From assembly GCF_002910905.1 (NCBI RefSeq), contig NZ_NEUE01000288.1:1-49117 (forward strand): DNA of 49,117 bases. The letters run 5' to 3'. A model generated the notes under the pieces. It saw only the letters and a program-made list of their open reading frames with translations, had not been told where the DNA came from and made no database searches. A program made the translations under genes and the position numbers. The DNA comes from Streptomyces sp. SM11 (GTDB taxonomy: Bacteria; Actinomycetota; Actinomycetes; Streptomycetales; Streptomycetaceae). Positions 17,952 to 26,645 of the stretch are shown in pieces; position 1 is the stretch's first letter; every line of letters begins with the position of its first letter.

Positions 17952-18776
17952 TCAGGCCGGAGCGGCGTCCGTGTTCGGCGACGGAACGGCAGGGGTGTCG
18001 GCGGCCCCTCCGTCGGCCGCGGACTTCTCCGCGGCCTGCCGTGCCTCTGCGGCGGCGCTGATCTCACGCCAGGCGGACTCGGCCGCCTGCTGCTCCGCTT
18101 CCTTCTTGCTACGGCCGGTGCCGGTGCCGTACGAGACACCACCGACGCGAGCGGCAGCAGTGAAGGTCTTCTCGTGATCCGGGCCGGTCTCCGTGACGAG
18201 GTACTCGGGGACCCCGAGGCTCTCGCTCGCGGTGAGCTCCTGGAGGCTGGTCTTCCAGTCCAGGCCGGCACCGAGGTTCGAGGACCTGTCGATCAGCGGG
18301 TCGAAGAGCCGGTGGACCAGCTCCGAGGCCGCGCTGAGGCCCTGGTCGAGATAGACCGCGCCGATCACTGCTTCCAGTGTGTCGGCGAGGATGGAAGCCT
18401 TGTCCCGGCCACCCGTGCCCTCTTCACCGCGGCCGAGCCGGATGAAGGAGCCGAGTTCGAGGCCGCGGCCCACTTCCGCAAGTGCACGTGAGTTGACCAC
18501 CGCGGCCCGCAACTTGGCCAGCTGGCCTTCGGGCAGGTCGGGGTGGGTGCGGTACAGCGTATCCGTGACCACCAGGCCGAGCACCGAATCCCCGAGGAAT
18601 TCGAGCCGCTCGTTGGTGGGCAGACCGCCGTTCTCGTATGCGTACGAACGGTGGGTCAGCGCACGCACCAGAAGGGCGGACTCGAGGTGATACCCGAGCC
18701 GCCCTTCCAGAAGCGTGTGGGACGAGGCTGTGTTGACGTTGTCTGCCTGCTTCTTGGCGCTGGACAACTCAGACAT
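17952..18776 (-). CDS. rnc: Ribonuclease III
   Basis: A 274-residue double-strand-specific RNase that processes rRNA precursors and mRNAs; in Streptomyces it (AbsB) also affects antibiotic production globally. The RNase III signature NERLEFLGDSVLG sits near residue 55. The second acidic site is DTLEAVIGAVYLD. A dsRNA-binding domain follows (DWKTSLQELTASESLG ... GTGRSKKEAEQQAAESAW). The C-terminal Ala/Pro tail is longer than in E. coli, usual for the genus. ATG at 18776 (MSELSS) is preferred over an upstream in-frame start at 18848 because the extension overlaps rpmF and is Arg/Ser-rich noise. It is 19 bp after rpmF, in one operon with rpmF and the YceD gene. Confidence 0.96.
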   Translation of the reverse strand: MSELSSAKKQADNVNTASSHTLLEGRLGYHLESALLVRALTHRSYAYENGGLPTNERLEFLGDSVLGLVVTDTLYRTHPDLPEGQLAKLRAAVVNSRALAEVGRGLELGSFIRLGRGEEGTGGRDKASILADTLEAVIGAVYLDQGLSAASELVHRLFDPLIDRSSNLGAGLDWKTSLQELTASESLGVPEYLVTETGPDHEKTFTAAARVGGVSYGTGTGRSKKEAEQQAAESAWREISAAAEARQAAEKSAADGGAADTPAVPSPNTDAAPA

Positions 18777-18795
18777 CGGGCCTCTCACCAGCCGC

Positions 18796-18969
18796 TCAGA
18801 CCTCGAGGACCTGGCGCTTGTTGTAGGTGCCGCAGCTCGGGCACGCAATGTGCTGGAGCTTGGGCTCCTGGCAACGCTCGCACGAAACCAGGGTGGGGAC
18901 CGCAGCCTTCCACTGCGACCGGCGGTGGCGCGTGTTGCTGCGCGACATCTTCCGCTTCGGAACAGCCAC
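18796..18969 (-). CDS. rpmF: 50S ribosomal protein L32
   Basis: A 57-residue basic protein beginning VAVPKRKMSRSNTRHRR with a GTG start. It has the zinc-binding form of L32: CERC ... CPSCG, four Cys arranged for one zinc (the C+ paralogue). The YceD(DUF177)-rpmF-rnc order is classic in bacteria, and the YceD stop lies only 2 bp before this GTG, indicating translational coupling. In many Streptomyces, C+ and C- forms of some ribosomal proteins are exchanged under zinc starvation (Zur regulon); no Zur box was identified here. Confidence 0.96.
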   Translation of the reverse strand: MAVPKRKMSRSNTRHRRSQWKAAVPTLVSCERCQEPKLQHIACPSCGTYNKRQVLEV

Positions 18970-18971
18970 GG

Positions 18972-19619
18972 CTACTTCTCCTGCTTCTCGTCGACGCCCG
19001 GTTCGGCGCCGCCCATGTTGTCCTTCTCGCCGTCCTGAACGGTATCGGCGAGTCCTTGCAGTGCCGCCCAACGAATGTCGAGGGCATCGTGGTGGTGGTC
19101 CGGATTCTCGTCCAGCCTGATTCCGCATTCGGAACACAGACCGGCGCAGGTCTCCTTGCACACCGGCTGCATGGGCAGTGCGAGCACTACCGCGTCACGC
19201 AGCATTGACTCGAGGTCGAACAAGCCGTCCTCAAGGAAGAACCTGTCCTCGTCGTCCTCGGCGTCGTCGGCCGGTTCCGCAGCACTGCTGCGGCCCCGGT
19301 CATCGGCGTCAGGGTACGAGAACATTTCCTGGAAGTCCGCGTCGACCTCAACGGTCAGCGGCTCCAGACACCTTACGCACTCCCCCTCGGCGGTTGCACG
19401 GGCGGTGCCTGTGACAAGCACCCCTTCCATGACCGATTCGAGGCGGAGGTCCAGCTCCACGGGTGCGCCTTCCGGCACGCCGATGACGCCGTCGATGCCC
19501 AGGATCGGTGAACCGGGTGCGTCCACCGAGCGGGTCAGCCGCTTCAGGGCACCGGGACGCCGACCCAGCTCGTGCGTATCGAACACGAGAGGGTTTCGGT
19601 GGTCGAGGTGGCCGTTCAG
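18972..19619 (-). CDS. YceD/DUF177 family protein
   Basis: A 215-residue acidic protein of the YceD family, which accompanies rpmF across bacteria and has been linked to 23S rRNA accumulation. Conserved parts are LDHRNPLVFDTHELGRRPG at the N-terminus, a GECVRCLEPL Cys pair, and CKETCAGLCSECG followed by DENPD near the C-terminus. No ATG or GTG precedes the conserved N-terminus in this frame. The only non-CTG start is a TTG at 19760, but that lies inside a terminator hairpin and a promoter-like pair, so a CTG at 19617-19619 with AGGA 7 nt upstream is the best start. The start is an inference; the gene is clear. Confidence 0.9.
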   Translation of the reverse strand: MNGHLDHRNPLVFDTHELGRRPGALKRLTRSVDAPGSPILGIDGVIGVPEGAPVELDLRLESVMEGVLVTGTARATAEGECVRCLEPLTVEVDADFQEMFSYPDADDRGRSSAAEPADDAEDDEDRFFLEDGLFDLESMLRDAVVLALPMQPVCKETCAGLCSECGIRLDENPDHHHDALDIRWAALQGLADTVQDGEKDNMGGAEPGVDEKQEK

Positions 19620-19730
19620 GGCTTTTCCTGCTTTCGAATCATGGATGTCGTACTGCCGAAGGAGGGCCGTCTGCGGTCCGCGGACGAAACGGGCAGCCGA
19701 GATCGCGGACCTATGTGCGACCGAGGATTC

Positions 19731-19760
19731 AGGATACTGGACGGACCGCCCAGCACCCAA
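19731..19760 (-). promoter_or_regulatory. Candidate promoter of the YceD-rpmF-rnc operon
   Basis: On the minus strand, TTGGGT (19755-19760) and TATCCT (19731-19736) are 18 bp apart, and the transcript would start near 19725, about 105 nt before the proposed CTG start. The pair overlaps the hairpin of the upstream gene. Confidence 0.4.
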
Positions 19761-19776
19761 TCGGGGCGGCCCGTCC
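19739..19776 (-). terminator. 13-bp hairpin after the coiled-coil gene
   Basis: 19739-19751 pairs with 19764-19776 (one G-U) around a 12-nt loop, directly after the stop of the coiled-coil protein gene at 19782. It separates that gene from the YceD operon. Confidence 0.6.
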
Positions 19777-19781
19777 CGGGG

Positions 19782-20873
19782 TCAGCGGCCCTGTTCGTAC
19801 CGGCGCAGCTGCTCCAGGTCGATCATGCCGGTGTCGAAGAGGCTGGTCTCGTCCAGCGCGCCGCCGCCCTGCTGGTCGGGCGCCTGAGCCTGCTGCCAGC
19901 CGTAGTCCGGCTGGGTCTCCGGCTGGGTCTCCGGCTGGGACGGGTACCCGTTCGGGTCGTAGTTGCCCTGCTGCTGGTACGCCGCGTACGGGTCGGACTG
20001 CTGCTGGTAGCCGTACGCGTCCTGGACGCCCTGCTGGAGCGGCTGCTCCTGGTAGCCGTACGTCGCCTGCGCGTAGCTCGGCTCGGCCTGCGGCTGGGCC
20101 GGGTACTGGGACTGCTGGGGCGCCTGCTGCGGTTCCGGGGCGAGCTCCGCGAGGCCGGCCAGGTAGTCGGCGTCACTGGTGTGCCCCTGGCCGCCCGCGG
20201 CGTCCTGGGCGGCCATGTGCGCGCCGAGGTCGTCGCTGGCAACCCGGCCGTGCAGCTTCTGCCGGCCCCGGCCGACCGCCTCCAGGGTCCCCGCGAGAAC
20301 GGCCTCGAAGGCGCCGAACTTGGCGTCGACATAGGCGTCGGCCCGCTGCCGCAGGGCCTCCGGGTCGGCGCTGCGCTCGGGGGCCTCGGCGAATTCGGGG
20401 TCCTGATAGCCCTGCTCGTCCAGGCCCTGGCCGCGGCCGAGGAGCTTCTCGCGGCCCCGGTCCACGGAGCCGATGGTCTTGGTGAGGACGACCTCGAAGT
20501 TCGCGAGCTTGCTGTCGACGTAGTCGTCGGCCTCGGCCCGGACCTCCTCGGCCTCGCGGCGGGCCTCGGACAGGATCCGGTCGGCCTCGCTCTGCGACCG
20601 CCGGGCGATCTCCGTCTCGGAGATCAGCGAGCCGCGCTGGGCGTGGGCGGACTCGATGATCCGCTCGGCCTCCTGCCGGGCCTGCTCGGCGAGCTGCTCA
20701 TGGCCGCCGATCAGCTCCTGGGCCTGGGCGAGCGAGCCGGGCAGGGCCTGGCGCACCTCTTCGAGCATGGCGAGCAGCTCGGCGCGGTTGACCACGCACG
20801 AGGCCGACATGGGCATGGATCGGGCGCTCCCGACCGCTTCGACGATCTCGTCGAGCTTCTTCTGCACGTCCAC
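19782..20873 (-). CDS. Coiled-coil DivIVA/ATP-synthase-b-like protein with Gln/Tyr-rich tail
   Basis: A 363-residue protein, counterpart of the S. coelicolor gene often annotated 'cell division initiation protein' or 'ATP synthase subunit b-like'. Residues about 1-200 are mostly charged heptads (EQLAEQARQEAERIIESAHA, SEADRILSEARREAEEVRAE) predicting a long coiled coil. It carries two copies of a 'YVD(A/S)K(L/F)..FE.VL..T...V.RGR.KL' module (near residues 118-145 and 190-215). The tail from about 250 is rich in Gln, Tyr and Pro (QQQ, YGYQ). There is no membrane segment, so it is not a true b subunit. A GTG start is read as MDVQKKLDEIVEAV. Function is unknown; a scaffold or polarity role is plausible from the coil alone. 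It is followed by a terminator. Confidence 0.85.
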   Translation of the reverse strand: MDVQKKLDEIVEAVGSARSMPMSASCVVNRAELLAMLEEVRQALPGSLAQAQELIGGHEQLAEQARQEAERIIESAHAQRGSLISETEIARRSQSEADRILSEARREAEEVRAEADDYVDSKLANFEVVLTKTIGSVDRGREKLLGRGQGLDEQGYQDPEFAEAPERSADPEALRQRADAYVDAKFGAFEAVLAGTLEAVGRGRQKLHGRVASDDLGAHMAAQDAAGGQGHTSDADYLAGLAELAPEPQQAPQQSQYPAQPQAEPSYAQATYGYQEQPLQQGVQDAYGYQQQSDPYAAYQQQGNYDPNGYPSQPETQPETQPDYGWQQAQAPDQQGGGALDETSLFDTGMIDLEQLRRYEQGR

Positions 20874-20972
20874 CGTGTGCTCGCCACTCTCTGCTGCTCT
20901 GTTGGAGACGGACGGGACGACTGTAAGGCCAGTCGGCCGCCGCTCGACACCTGGTGACGGCCCGTCAGCGCC

Positions 20973-21452
20973 TCAGCGTTGACCGAGGCGCTCCACGAGT
21001 ACCGCGTGGACGGTCGGCGGCAGCAGGTGGGAGACGTCGCCGCCCCAGGTCGCCACCTCCTTGACCAGCGAGGACGACAGGAAGCTGTACGTCGGGTTGG
21101 TCGGCACGAAGAGCGTCTCGACACCCGAGAGGCCGTTGTTCATCTGGGCCATCTGCAGCTCGTAGTCGAAGTCGCTGACGGCCCGCAGGCCCTTCACGAT
21201 CGCCGGGATCTCCCGCTGCTTGCAGAAGTCGACCAGCAGTCCGTGGAAGGACTCCACCTCGACGTTGCCGAAGTCGGCGGTGACCTCGCGGATCAGCTCG
21301 ATCCGCTCGTCCACGGTGAACAGCCCCTTCTTGGACTGGTTGATCATCACCGCCACGTGCACCACGTCGTACAGCTTCGAGGCTCGGCCAATGATGTCGA
21401 GATGTCCGTTGGTGATGGGGTCGAACGACCCCGGACAGACGGCGCGGCGCAC
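20973..21452 (-). CDS. coaD: Phosphopantetheine adenylyltransferase
   Basis: A 159-residue enzyme that makes dephospho-CoA from 4'-phosphopantetheine and ATP, the penultimate step of CoA synthesis. The nucleotidyltransferase signature CPGSFDPITNGHLDII (T/HxGH motif) is at the N-terminus, with the second signature SSSLVKEVA near the end. The GTG at 21450-21452 has a strong GAGGG sequence 7 nt upstream and gives the usual family length. An ATG at 21482 would overlap the rsmD stop and add ten residues. It lies directly downstream of rsmD, the common rsmD-coaD pair. Confidence 0.95.
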   Translation of the reverse strand: MRRAVCPGSFDPITNGHLDIIGRASKLYDVVHVAVMINQSKKGLFTVDERIELIREVTADFGNVEVESFHGLLVDFCKQREIPAIVKGLRAVSDFDYELQMAQMNNGLSGVETLFVPTNPTYSFLSSSLVKEVATWGGDVSHLLPPTVHAVLVERLGQR

Positions 21453-21478
21453 TGTGATTCCCTCGCTCTCCGGTCCGG

Positions 21479-22063
21479 TCATCGTGCGTCTTCGCACGTA
21501 GCGGCGGCGCGACCGTACCAAAGCGTTCCCTCGCCGTAGCGACGGGCCCGCAGTGGCTCGAATCCGGCGGGCCAGCCGAATTCTCCGCCCCGGGTGCTGC
21601 GTTCCACCGTGACGAGCGCATCGGCCGAGAGCCACCCCTGAGCACGGAGTGTGAGCAGGATCTCGCGAAGATCGTCGTCGGTGACCGCGTACGGCGGGTC
21701 CAGGAAGACGATGTCGTACGGATCCGAGGGCGCCGGTCCTGTCACGATCTGCTCGGCTTTGCCGGTTCGGACTTCGGCGCCGGGGAGGCCGAGGGTGCGG
21801 ACGTTGTCGCGGACGGTGCGGACCGCCTTCGGGTCGGCCTCGACGAGCAGGGCGTGGACCGCGCCGCGGGAGAGCGCTTCGAGGCCGACTGCGCCGGATC
21901 CGGCGTACAGATCGGCGACCCTGGTCCCTTCCAGAGTGCCGAGCAGCGCTTCCCAGGTGGAGAAGAGGCCCTCACGCGCACGGTCGGAGGTGGGGCGGGT
22001 GCCGGTGCCGGGCGGGACGGCCAGGCGGCGTCCGCCGGCCGAGCCGGCGATCACGCGGGTCAT
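21479..22063 (-). CDS. rsmD: 16S rRNA (guanine966-N2)-methyltransferase
   Basis: A 194-residue SAM-dependent methyltransferase beginning MTRVIAGSAGGRRL, the hallmark RsmD start. ADLYAGSGAVGLEALSRGA is the SAM-binding motif I, VEADPKAV binds the ribose, and DIVFLDPPY is the catalytic (D)PPY motif for N2 guanine methylation. An upstream in-frame start (22150) would add a non-conserved Arg-rich leader, so ATG 22063 is used. It lies 133 bp downstream of recG on the same strand and 26 bp before coaD. Confidence 0.95.
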   Translation of the reverse strand: MTRVIAGSAGGRRLAVPPGTGTRPTSDRAREGLFSTWEALLGTLEGTRVADLYAGSGAVGLEALSRGAVHALLVEADPKAVRTVRDNVRTLGLPGAEVRTGKAEQIVTGPAPSDPYDIVFLDPPYAVTDDDLREILLTLRAQGWLSADALVTVERSTRGGEFGWPAGFEPLRARRYGEGTLWYGRAAATCEDAR

Positions 22064-22196
22064 GGGTGTGGGGTCCTCGGGGTCGTGGACGTACGGCGCA
22101 CGGGGCCGTCGGCGGTCGGTACGCGCGCTGTGCGCGTGCCGTGCGTCCACGATATGGCGTGCGGCCGGCGGACACCCCCTGGACGCCTCTGCGCTC

Positions 22197-24419
22197 TCAC
22201 CCCTTGTCGAGATACTCCTCCCGGTCCTTGTCCAGGAGTGCGGCCAGCACCGTGCGCAGCTCGGGCAGGTGCTCCAGCTCCGGGTCGGCGGAGACGACCG
22301 CGACGGCCTCCTCGCGGGCGGCGACGATCACTTCCTCGTCGTCGATGACGGTGAGCATCCGCAGCGAGGAGCGCACCCCGGACTGGGCCTGGCCGAGCAC
22401 ATCGCCCTCGCGGCGCTGATCGAGGTCGATGCGGGAGAGCTCGAAGCCGTCGAGGGTGGCGGCGACGGCGGAGAGCCGGGCGCGGGCGGGGCTCGCCTCG
22501 TGGGCCTCGCTGACCAGCAGGCAGAGCCCGGGGGCGGAGCCACGGCCGACGCGGCCGCGCAGCTGGTGGAGCTGGGAGACGCCGAAGCGGTCGGCGTCCA
22601 TGATCACCATGGCGGTGGCGTTGGGGACGTTGACCCCGACCTCGATGACGGTGGTGGCGACCAGGACGTCCACGTCCCCGGCGGCGAACCGGCGCATGAC
22701 GTCGTCCTTCTCGTCGGGGTGCATCCGCCCGTGCAGCACCTCGACGCTCGTTCCGGCCAGCGCGCCCTCGCGCAGCTCGTCGGCGATCTCCAGGACGGCC
22801 AGCGGCGGACGCTTGTCCCCGTCCTCCTCGGACGCCGCTTTCCCGGCCTTCCCCTTCTTCGTGCCTTTCCCCTCCGTCTCCTCCGCGTCGTCGCCGATGC
22901 GGGGGCAGACCACGTACGCCTGGTGGCCGCTTTCCACTTCCTCGCGGACGCGCTCCCAGGCGCGGGCGAGGAAGTGCGGTTTGTCCTTGGCGGGGACGAC
23001 ATGGCTGGCGATCGGGGAGCGGCCGGCCGGGAGCTGGTCCAGGACGGAGGTCTCCAGGTCGCCGAAGACCGTCATCGCGACCGTACGGGGGATGGGGGTG
23101 GCGGTCATGACGAGGAGGTGGGGCGGTTGCCTGCCCTTCGAGCGCAGCGCGTCGCGCTGTTCCACGCCGAAGCGGTGCTGCTCGTCCACGACGACCAGGC
23201 CCAGGTCGTGGAACCGCACCTTGTCCTCGATGAGGGCGTGGGTGCCGATGACGATGCCTGCCTCGCCGGCGACCAGGTCGAGCAGGGCCTGGCGGCGGGC
23301 CGCCACCCCCATGGAGCCGGTGAGCAGGACGACCTTGGTGCCCCGGTCCGAACCCCCGAGCATGCCGCCCTCGGCCAGCTCGCCCATCATCTCGGTGATG
23401 GAACGGTGGTGCTGCTGGGCGAGAACCTCGGTGGGGGCGAGCATCGCGGCCTGGCCGCCCGCGTCGACCACGGTGAGCATGGCGCGCAGCGCCACCATTG
23501 TCTTGCCCGACCCGACCTCTCCCTGGAGGAGGCGGTGCATGGGGTGCTCGGTGGCCAGGTCGTCGAAGATCTCCCTGCTGACCTTCTCCTGGCCCTCGGT
23601 GAGGGTGAAGGGCAGTTTGGCGTCGAAGGCGTCCAGCAGGCCGTCCGCGACGGGGCGACGGGCGACGGCGGGGAGCTGGGCGTCGGCGTACCGGCGACGG
23701 GCCAGGGCGACCTGGAGGACGAACGCCTCGTCCCACTTGAGCCGGGCCCTGGCGTCCTCGACGTCCGCCTTCGTCTGCGGGCGGTGCACCTTCAGCAGGG
23801 CCTCGGGCAGCGGGGTGAAGCCCCGGCCCTCGCGCAGGGAGGCGGGCAGCGGGTCGACGCCGTCCCGCGCGCTGGGCAGGACGGCGTCGACGGCCTTGGC
23901 GATCCGCCAGGAGTCGAGCTGCTTGCAGGCGGGGTAGATCGGCAGCAGCCGTCCGGCGAAGGCGTCCACGGCCTCGGTGGCCTCGTCGGCGTCGGAGGCG
24001 TCGAGCAGTTGGTACGTGGGGTGGGCCAGCTGCATCTTGCGGTTGAAGACGGAGACCTTGCCCGCGAACATCGCCTGGCGGCCCGGGAGCAGCTCCTTGT
24101 GCGGTTTGTGGACGCCGTGGCCGAAGAAGACGAGCTGGAGGCGGCCTCGGCCGTCGGTCAGGGTGACCTCAAGGCGCTTGCCCCGGCCGTTGTTGAACAT
24201 CAGGATCCGGGCATCGGCGACCTGGGCGACGACCGTGACGTGCTCGTCCAGCGGGAGGTCGGCCAGCGCGGTCAGCTTGCCGCGCTCCTCGTACCGCCGC
24301 GGGTAGTGATGCAGCAGATCACCGACCGTGTGCAGGTCGAGGTGTTCGGCCATCACCTTCGCGGTGGCTCCGCCGAGCAGCTTCTTGAGAGGTTCATCGA
24401 ACGAGGACACGCGATCCAT
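22197..24419 (-). CDS. recG: ATP-dependent DNA helicase RecG
   Basis: A 740-residue branched-DNA helicase that regresses stalled forks and processes recombination intermediates. The N-terminal wedge/OB domain (residues about 60-160) is followed by helicase motifs: Walker A GEVGSGKT with Lys306, DEQHRFGVEQRD (DExH box), MTATPIPRT, and the C-terminal motifs TTVIEVGVNVPNA and QLHQLRGRVGRG. A charged KGTKKGKAGKAASEEDGDKR insert in the second helicase lobe is longer than in E. coli RecG. ATG 24419 (MDRVSSFDEPL) is preferred to the in-frame GTG at 24434. It lies 49 bp downstream of the DAK2 gene. Confidence 0.96.
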   Translation of the reverse strand: MDRVSSFDEPLKKLLGGATAKVMAEHLDLHTVGDLLHHYPRRYEERGKLTALADLPLDEHVTVVAQVADARILMFNNGRGKRLEVTLTDGRGRLQLVFFGHGVHKPHKELLPGRQAMFAGKVSVFNRKMQLAHPTYQLLDASDADEATEAVDAFAGRLLPIYPACKQLDSWRIAKAVDAVLPSARDGVDPLPASLREGRGFTPLPEALLKVHRPQTKADVEDARARLKWDEAFVLQVALARRRYADAQLPAVARRPVADGLLDAFDAKLPFTLTEGQEKVSREIFDDLATEHPMHRLLQGEVGSGKTMVALRAMLTVVDAGGQAAMLAPTEVLAQQHHRSITEMMGELAEGGMLGGSDRGTKVVLLTGSMGVAARRQALLDLVAGEAGIVIGTHALIEDKVRFHDLGLVVVDEQHRFGVEQRDALRSKGRQPPHLLVMTATPIPRTVAMTVFGDLETSVLDQLPAGRSPIASHVVPAKDKPHFLARAWERVREEVESGHQAYVVCPRIGDDAEETEGKGTKKGKAGKAASEEDGDKRPPLAVLEIADELREGALAGTSVEVLHGRMHPDEKDDVMRRFAAGDVDVLVATTVIEVGVNVPNATAMVIMDADRFGVSQLHQLRGRVGRGSAPGLCLLVSEAHEASPARARLSAVAATLDGFELSRIDLDQRREGDVLGQAQSGVRSSLRMLTVIDDEEVIVAAREEAVAVVSADPELEHLPELRTVLAALLDKDREEYLDKG

Positions 24420-24468
24420 TGCACACCACGACACTGACAGCTGTCCGCCGGGCGCGGCCGCGACGCGG

Positions 24469-26226
24469 TTACTCGACGCCGATCAGCAGGGGTGCACGCT
24501 GGTGCCCGCCCCGGTAGACCACGGTGTCCACGGCGAGGTGCCCCTCGCGCACGTGCGCCTCCAGCTCGTCGGCCAGCGAGTCGGGGACGTCCTCGCCGAG
24601 GACGAGGGTGACCAGTTCGCCGCCGGCGGCCAGCATCCGGTCGAGCACGGTGCGCGCGGTGGCCGGGACGTCGGCGCCGATCACGGCCACATCGCCGTCG
24701 ATCAGGCCGAGGATGTCCCCGGCCTGGCAGATCCCGGCCATGGTCCAGGACTGGCGTTCCGCGACGGCCAGTTCGGCGTAGCGGGTGGCGCCGGCGGCGG
24801 CGGTCATGGCGACCACGTCCTCGTCGAAGCCCCGGTCGGGCTCGTGGACGGCGAGGGCCGCGATGCCCTGGACGGCGGCCCGGGTGGGGACGAGGGCGAC
24901 CCGGACCCCCTCGGTCCTGGCCTGTTCGGCGGCGGCGGCCGCGGTGTGGCGCAGGGCGGCGTCGTTGGGCAGCAGCACCACCTCGCGGGCGTGGGCGCGG
25001 CGGATGGCGTCGACCAGTTCGCCGCTGGCGGGCGGTTCGCCGGGGCGGGCGATCACGGTGGTGGCGCCGGCCTCGGTGCAGAGCCCGGCCAGTCCGTCGC
25101 CGGGGACCACGACGACGACGGCGCGCTGGGCGGGTTCGGCCTGGACGCGGCGGTCGTGGCCGCTCTCGGTGGCGAAGTGGGTGATCCGGATCCGGTACGG
25201 CCGCCCGGCCTCGACGCCCGCCTCCACGGCGGCCCCGGCGTCGTCGACGTGCACGTGGACGTGCCAGAGCCCGTCGCCGCCGACCACGACCAGGGAGTCG
25301 CCGAGGGCGTCGAGCCGGGTGCGCAGCCGGGCCACCTGCTCGTCGCGGGCCTCCAGGAGGTAGATCACCTCGAACGAGGGCCCGGCGCCGCCGTCCTCGG
25401 GGCAGTCGAGCGGGCCCTGGGCGGCGGGCCCGCCGCCCACCGGAACACCTCCCACGTCGACGCCGCCCGCCGGGAAGCCTCCCTCCGGACCGCCCTCGAC
25501 CGGCGTGCCGCCCACCGGCGGTCCCACCACCGATCCGCCGTCCACGGGCGCGGGCGCCTTTCCGGGGCCGGTGCGGGGACCCCGTACCGGAGCCTGCCCG
25601 GTCACGGTCTCCACCAGCGCGCCCAGGACCGCCACCAGTCCCCGGCCCCCGGCGTCGACCACGCCCGCCCGGCCGAGGACGGCGAGCTGCTCCGGGGTAC
25701 TGGCGAGGGCCGCGAGGGCCCCCTCGTACGCGGCGTTCACGACGGCCCGCAGATCGGGGTCCTCCCCCCGGGCGGCCTCGGCGGCCTCGGCGGCGACGGT
25801 GAGCACGGTGCCCTCGACGGGGTGGGCGACGGCCTGCCGGGCGGCGTCGGCGGCGCTCGTGAGGGCGAGGCGCAGATGGGCCGCGTCGCCGCCGTCGGCG
25901 AGTACCCCGGCCATGCCGCGCAGCAGCTGGGCCAGGATCGTGCCGGAGTTGCCGCGGGCGCCGATCAGGGCGCCGTGCGCCATGGCGCGTACGGCGTCGG
26001 CGGTGGCGGGCGCGGTGGCGGCGGTCTCGTGCGCGGCGAACACCGCCTCGACGGCCGCCGCGGCGGACTCGACGGTCAGGTAGAGGTTGGTGCCGGTGTC
26101 CCCGTCGGCGATGGGGTAGACGTTGATCGCGTCGATCTCCGCGCGCTCCCGGCCCAGCGCCTCCAGGGCCAGTGAGCACCACGTGCGCACCGCGACGGCG
26201 TCCAGATCGTCGGGGAGCTGCGGCAC
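24469..26226 (-). CDS. DAK2/DhaL-domain protein (FakA/YloV-like)
   Basis: A 585-residue protein with an N-terminal DhaL (DAK2) nucleotide-binding domain, in which NVYPIADGDTGTNLYLT carries the Mg-binding Asp residues (near residues 35-55), and a C-terminal DegV-like FakA region with HVHVDDAG and LPNDAAL. FakA proteins phosphorylate fatty acids bound to FakB partners; no FakB gene is in the window. A Gly/Pro-rich linker (about 265-310) not usual in firmicute FakA separates the domains. The GTG at 26226 has AGGAGG 7-8 nt upstream, better than the longer start at 26265. Family is clear; the substrate in Streptomyces is not known from sequence. Confidence 0.88.
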   Translation of the reverse strand: MPQLPDDLDAVAVRTWCSLALEALGRERAEIDAINVYPIADGDTGTNLYLTVESAAAAVEAVFAAHETAATAPATADAVRAMAHGALIGARGNSGTILAQLLRGMAGVLADGGDAAHLRLALTSAADAARQAVAHPVEGTVLTVAAEAAEAARGEDPDLRAVVNAAYEGALAALASTPEQLAVLGRAGVVDAGGRGLVAVLGALVETVTGQAPVRGPRTGPGKAPAPVDGGSVVGPPVGGTPVEGGPEGGFPAGGVDVGGVPVGGGPAAQGPLDCPEDGGAGPSFEVIYLLEARDEQVARLRTRLDALGDSLVVVGGDGLWHVHVHVDDAGAAVEAGVEAGRPYRIRITHFATESGHDRRVQAEPAQRAVVVVVPGDGLAGLCTEAGATTVIARPGEPPASGELVDAIRRAHAREVVLLPNDAALRHTAAAAAEQARTEGVRVALVPTRAAVQGIAALAVHEPDRGFDEDVVAMTAAAGATRYAELAVAERQSWTMAGICQAGDILGLIDGDVAVIGADVPATARTVLDRMLAAGGELVTLVLGEDVPDSLADELEAHVREGHLAVDTVVYRGGHQRAPLLIGVE

Positions 26227-26645
26227 CGATGGTCCTCCTCGATCGGCCGTGGCAACGGGCTGCACCGCAGGGTACGGCCTCCCCCACGATAGGGAGTGGA
26301 TCAGCGAGCGGCGTCATGGGGCTTCGATTGCAAGGCGGAGGAGGGAAGCGACGCGGAGCGTCGTTGACCGACGACAACGCCGCAAGTGGAGTCCCAGGGC
26401 GTCGGGAGCCCGCTCCCTGTCGCGGGGGAGGCCGTTGGCCCGGTTGCCGGGGTCCCGGCCCGGACAGGGGGCGGGAGGGCGGGCGGCCAACCCGTGGTAG
26501 TTTCGTATCTCCGAAGCAGGCGTTGTATGCTGCTCCGGTTGCCCGATGAGAGTCGGGCCCATTCCTCCGGTACCGCCACTTCAGTCAAATGAATCCGGCG
26601 CGCCGGAATTCACTGTAAGTGCATCTGAAGTCTTTGGAGTGACCC
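26227..26645. other. Divergent intergenic region before rpmB
   Basis: 419 bp between the DAK2 gene (minus) and rpmB (plus). It must hold both promoters; only an rpmB -10 candidate stands out. The plus-strand leader after it is over 100 nt. No gene is seen, and the short open frames here lack protein-like character. Confidence 0.5.
26526..26531 (+). promoter_or_regulatory. Candidate -10 element of rpmB
   Basis: TATGCT is a good housekeeping -10; TTCGTA at 26502-26507 could be a weak -35 with an 18-bp spacer. Confidence 0.35.

Noticed and set aside
21651..24437. 928-codon plus-strand frame opposite rsmD/recG
   Set aside because: The minus strand encodes complete RsmD and RecG with all motifs; the opposite frame is low-complexity.
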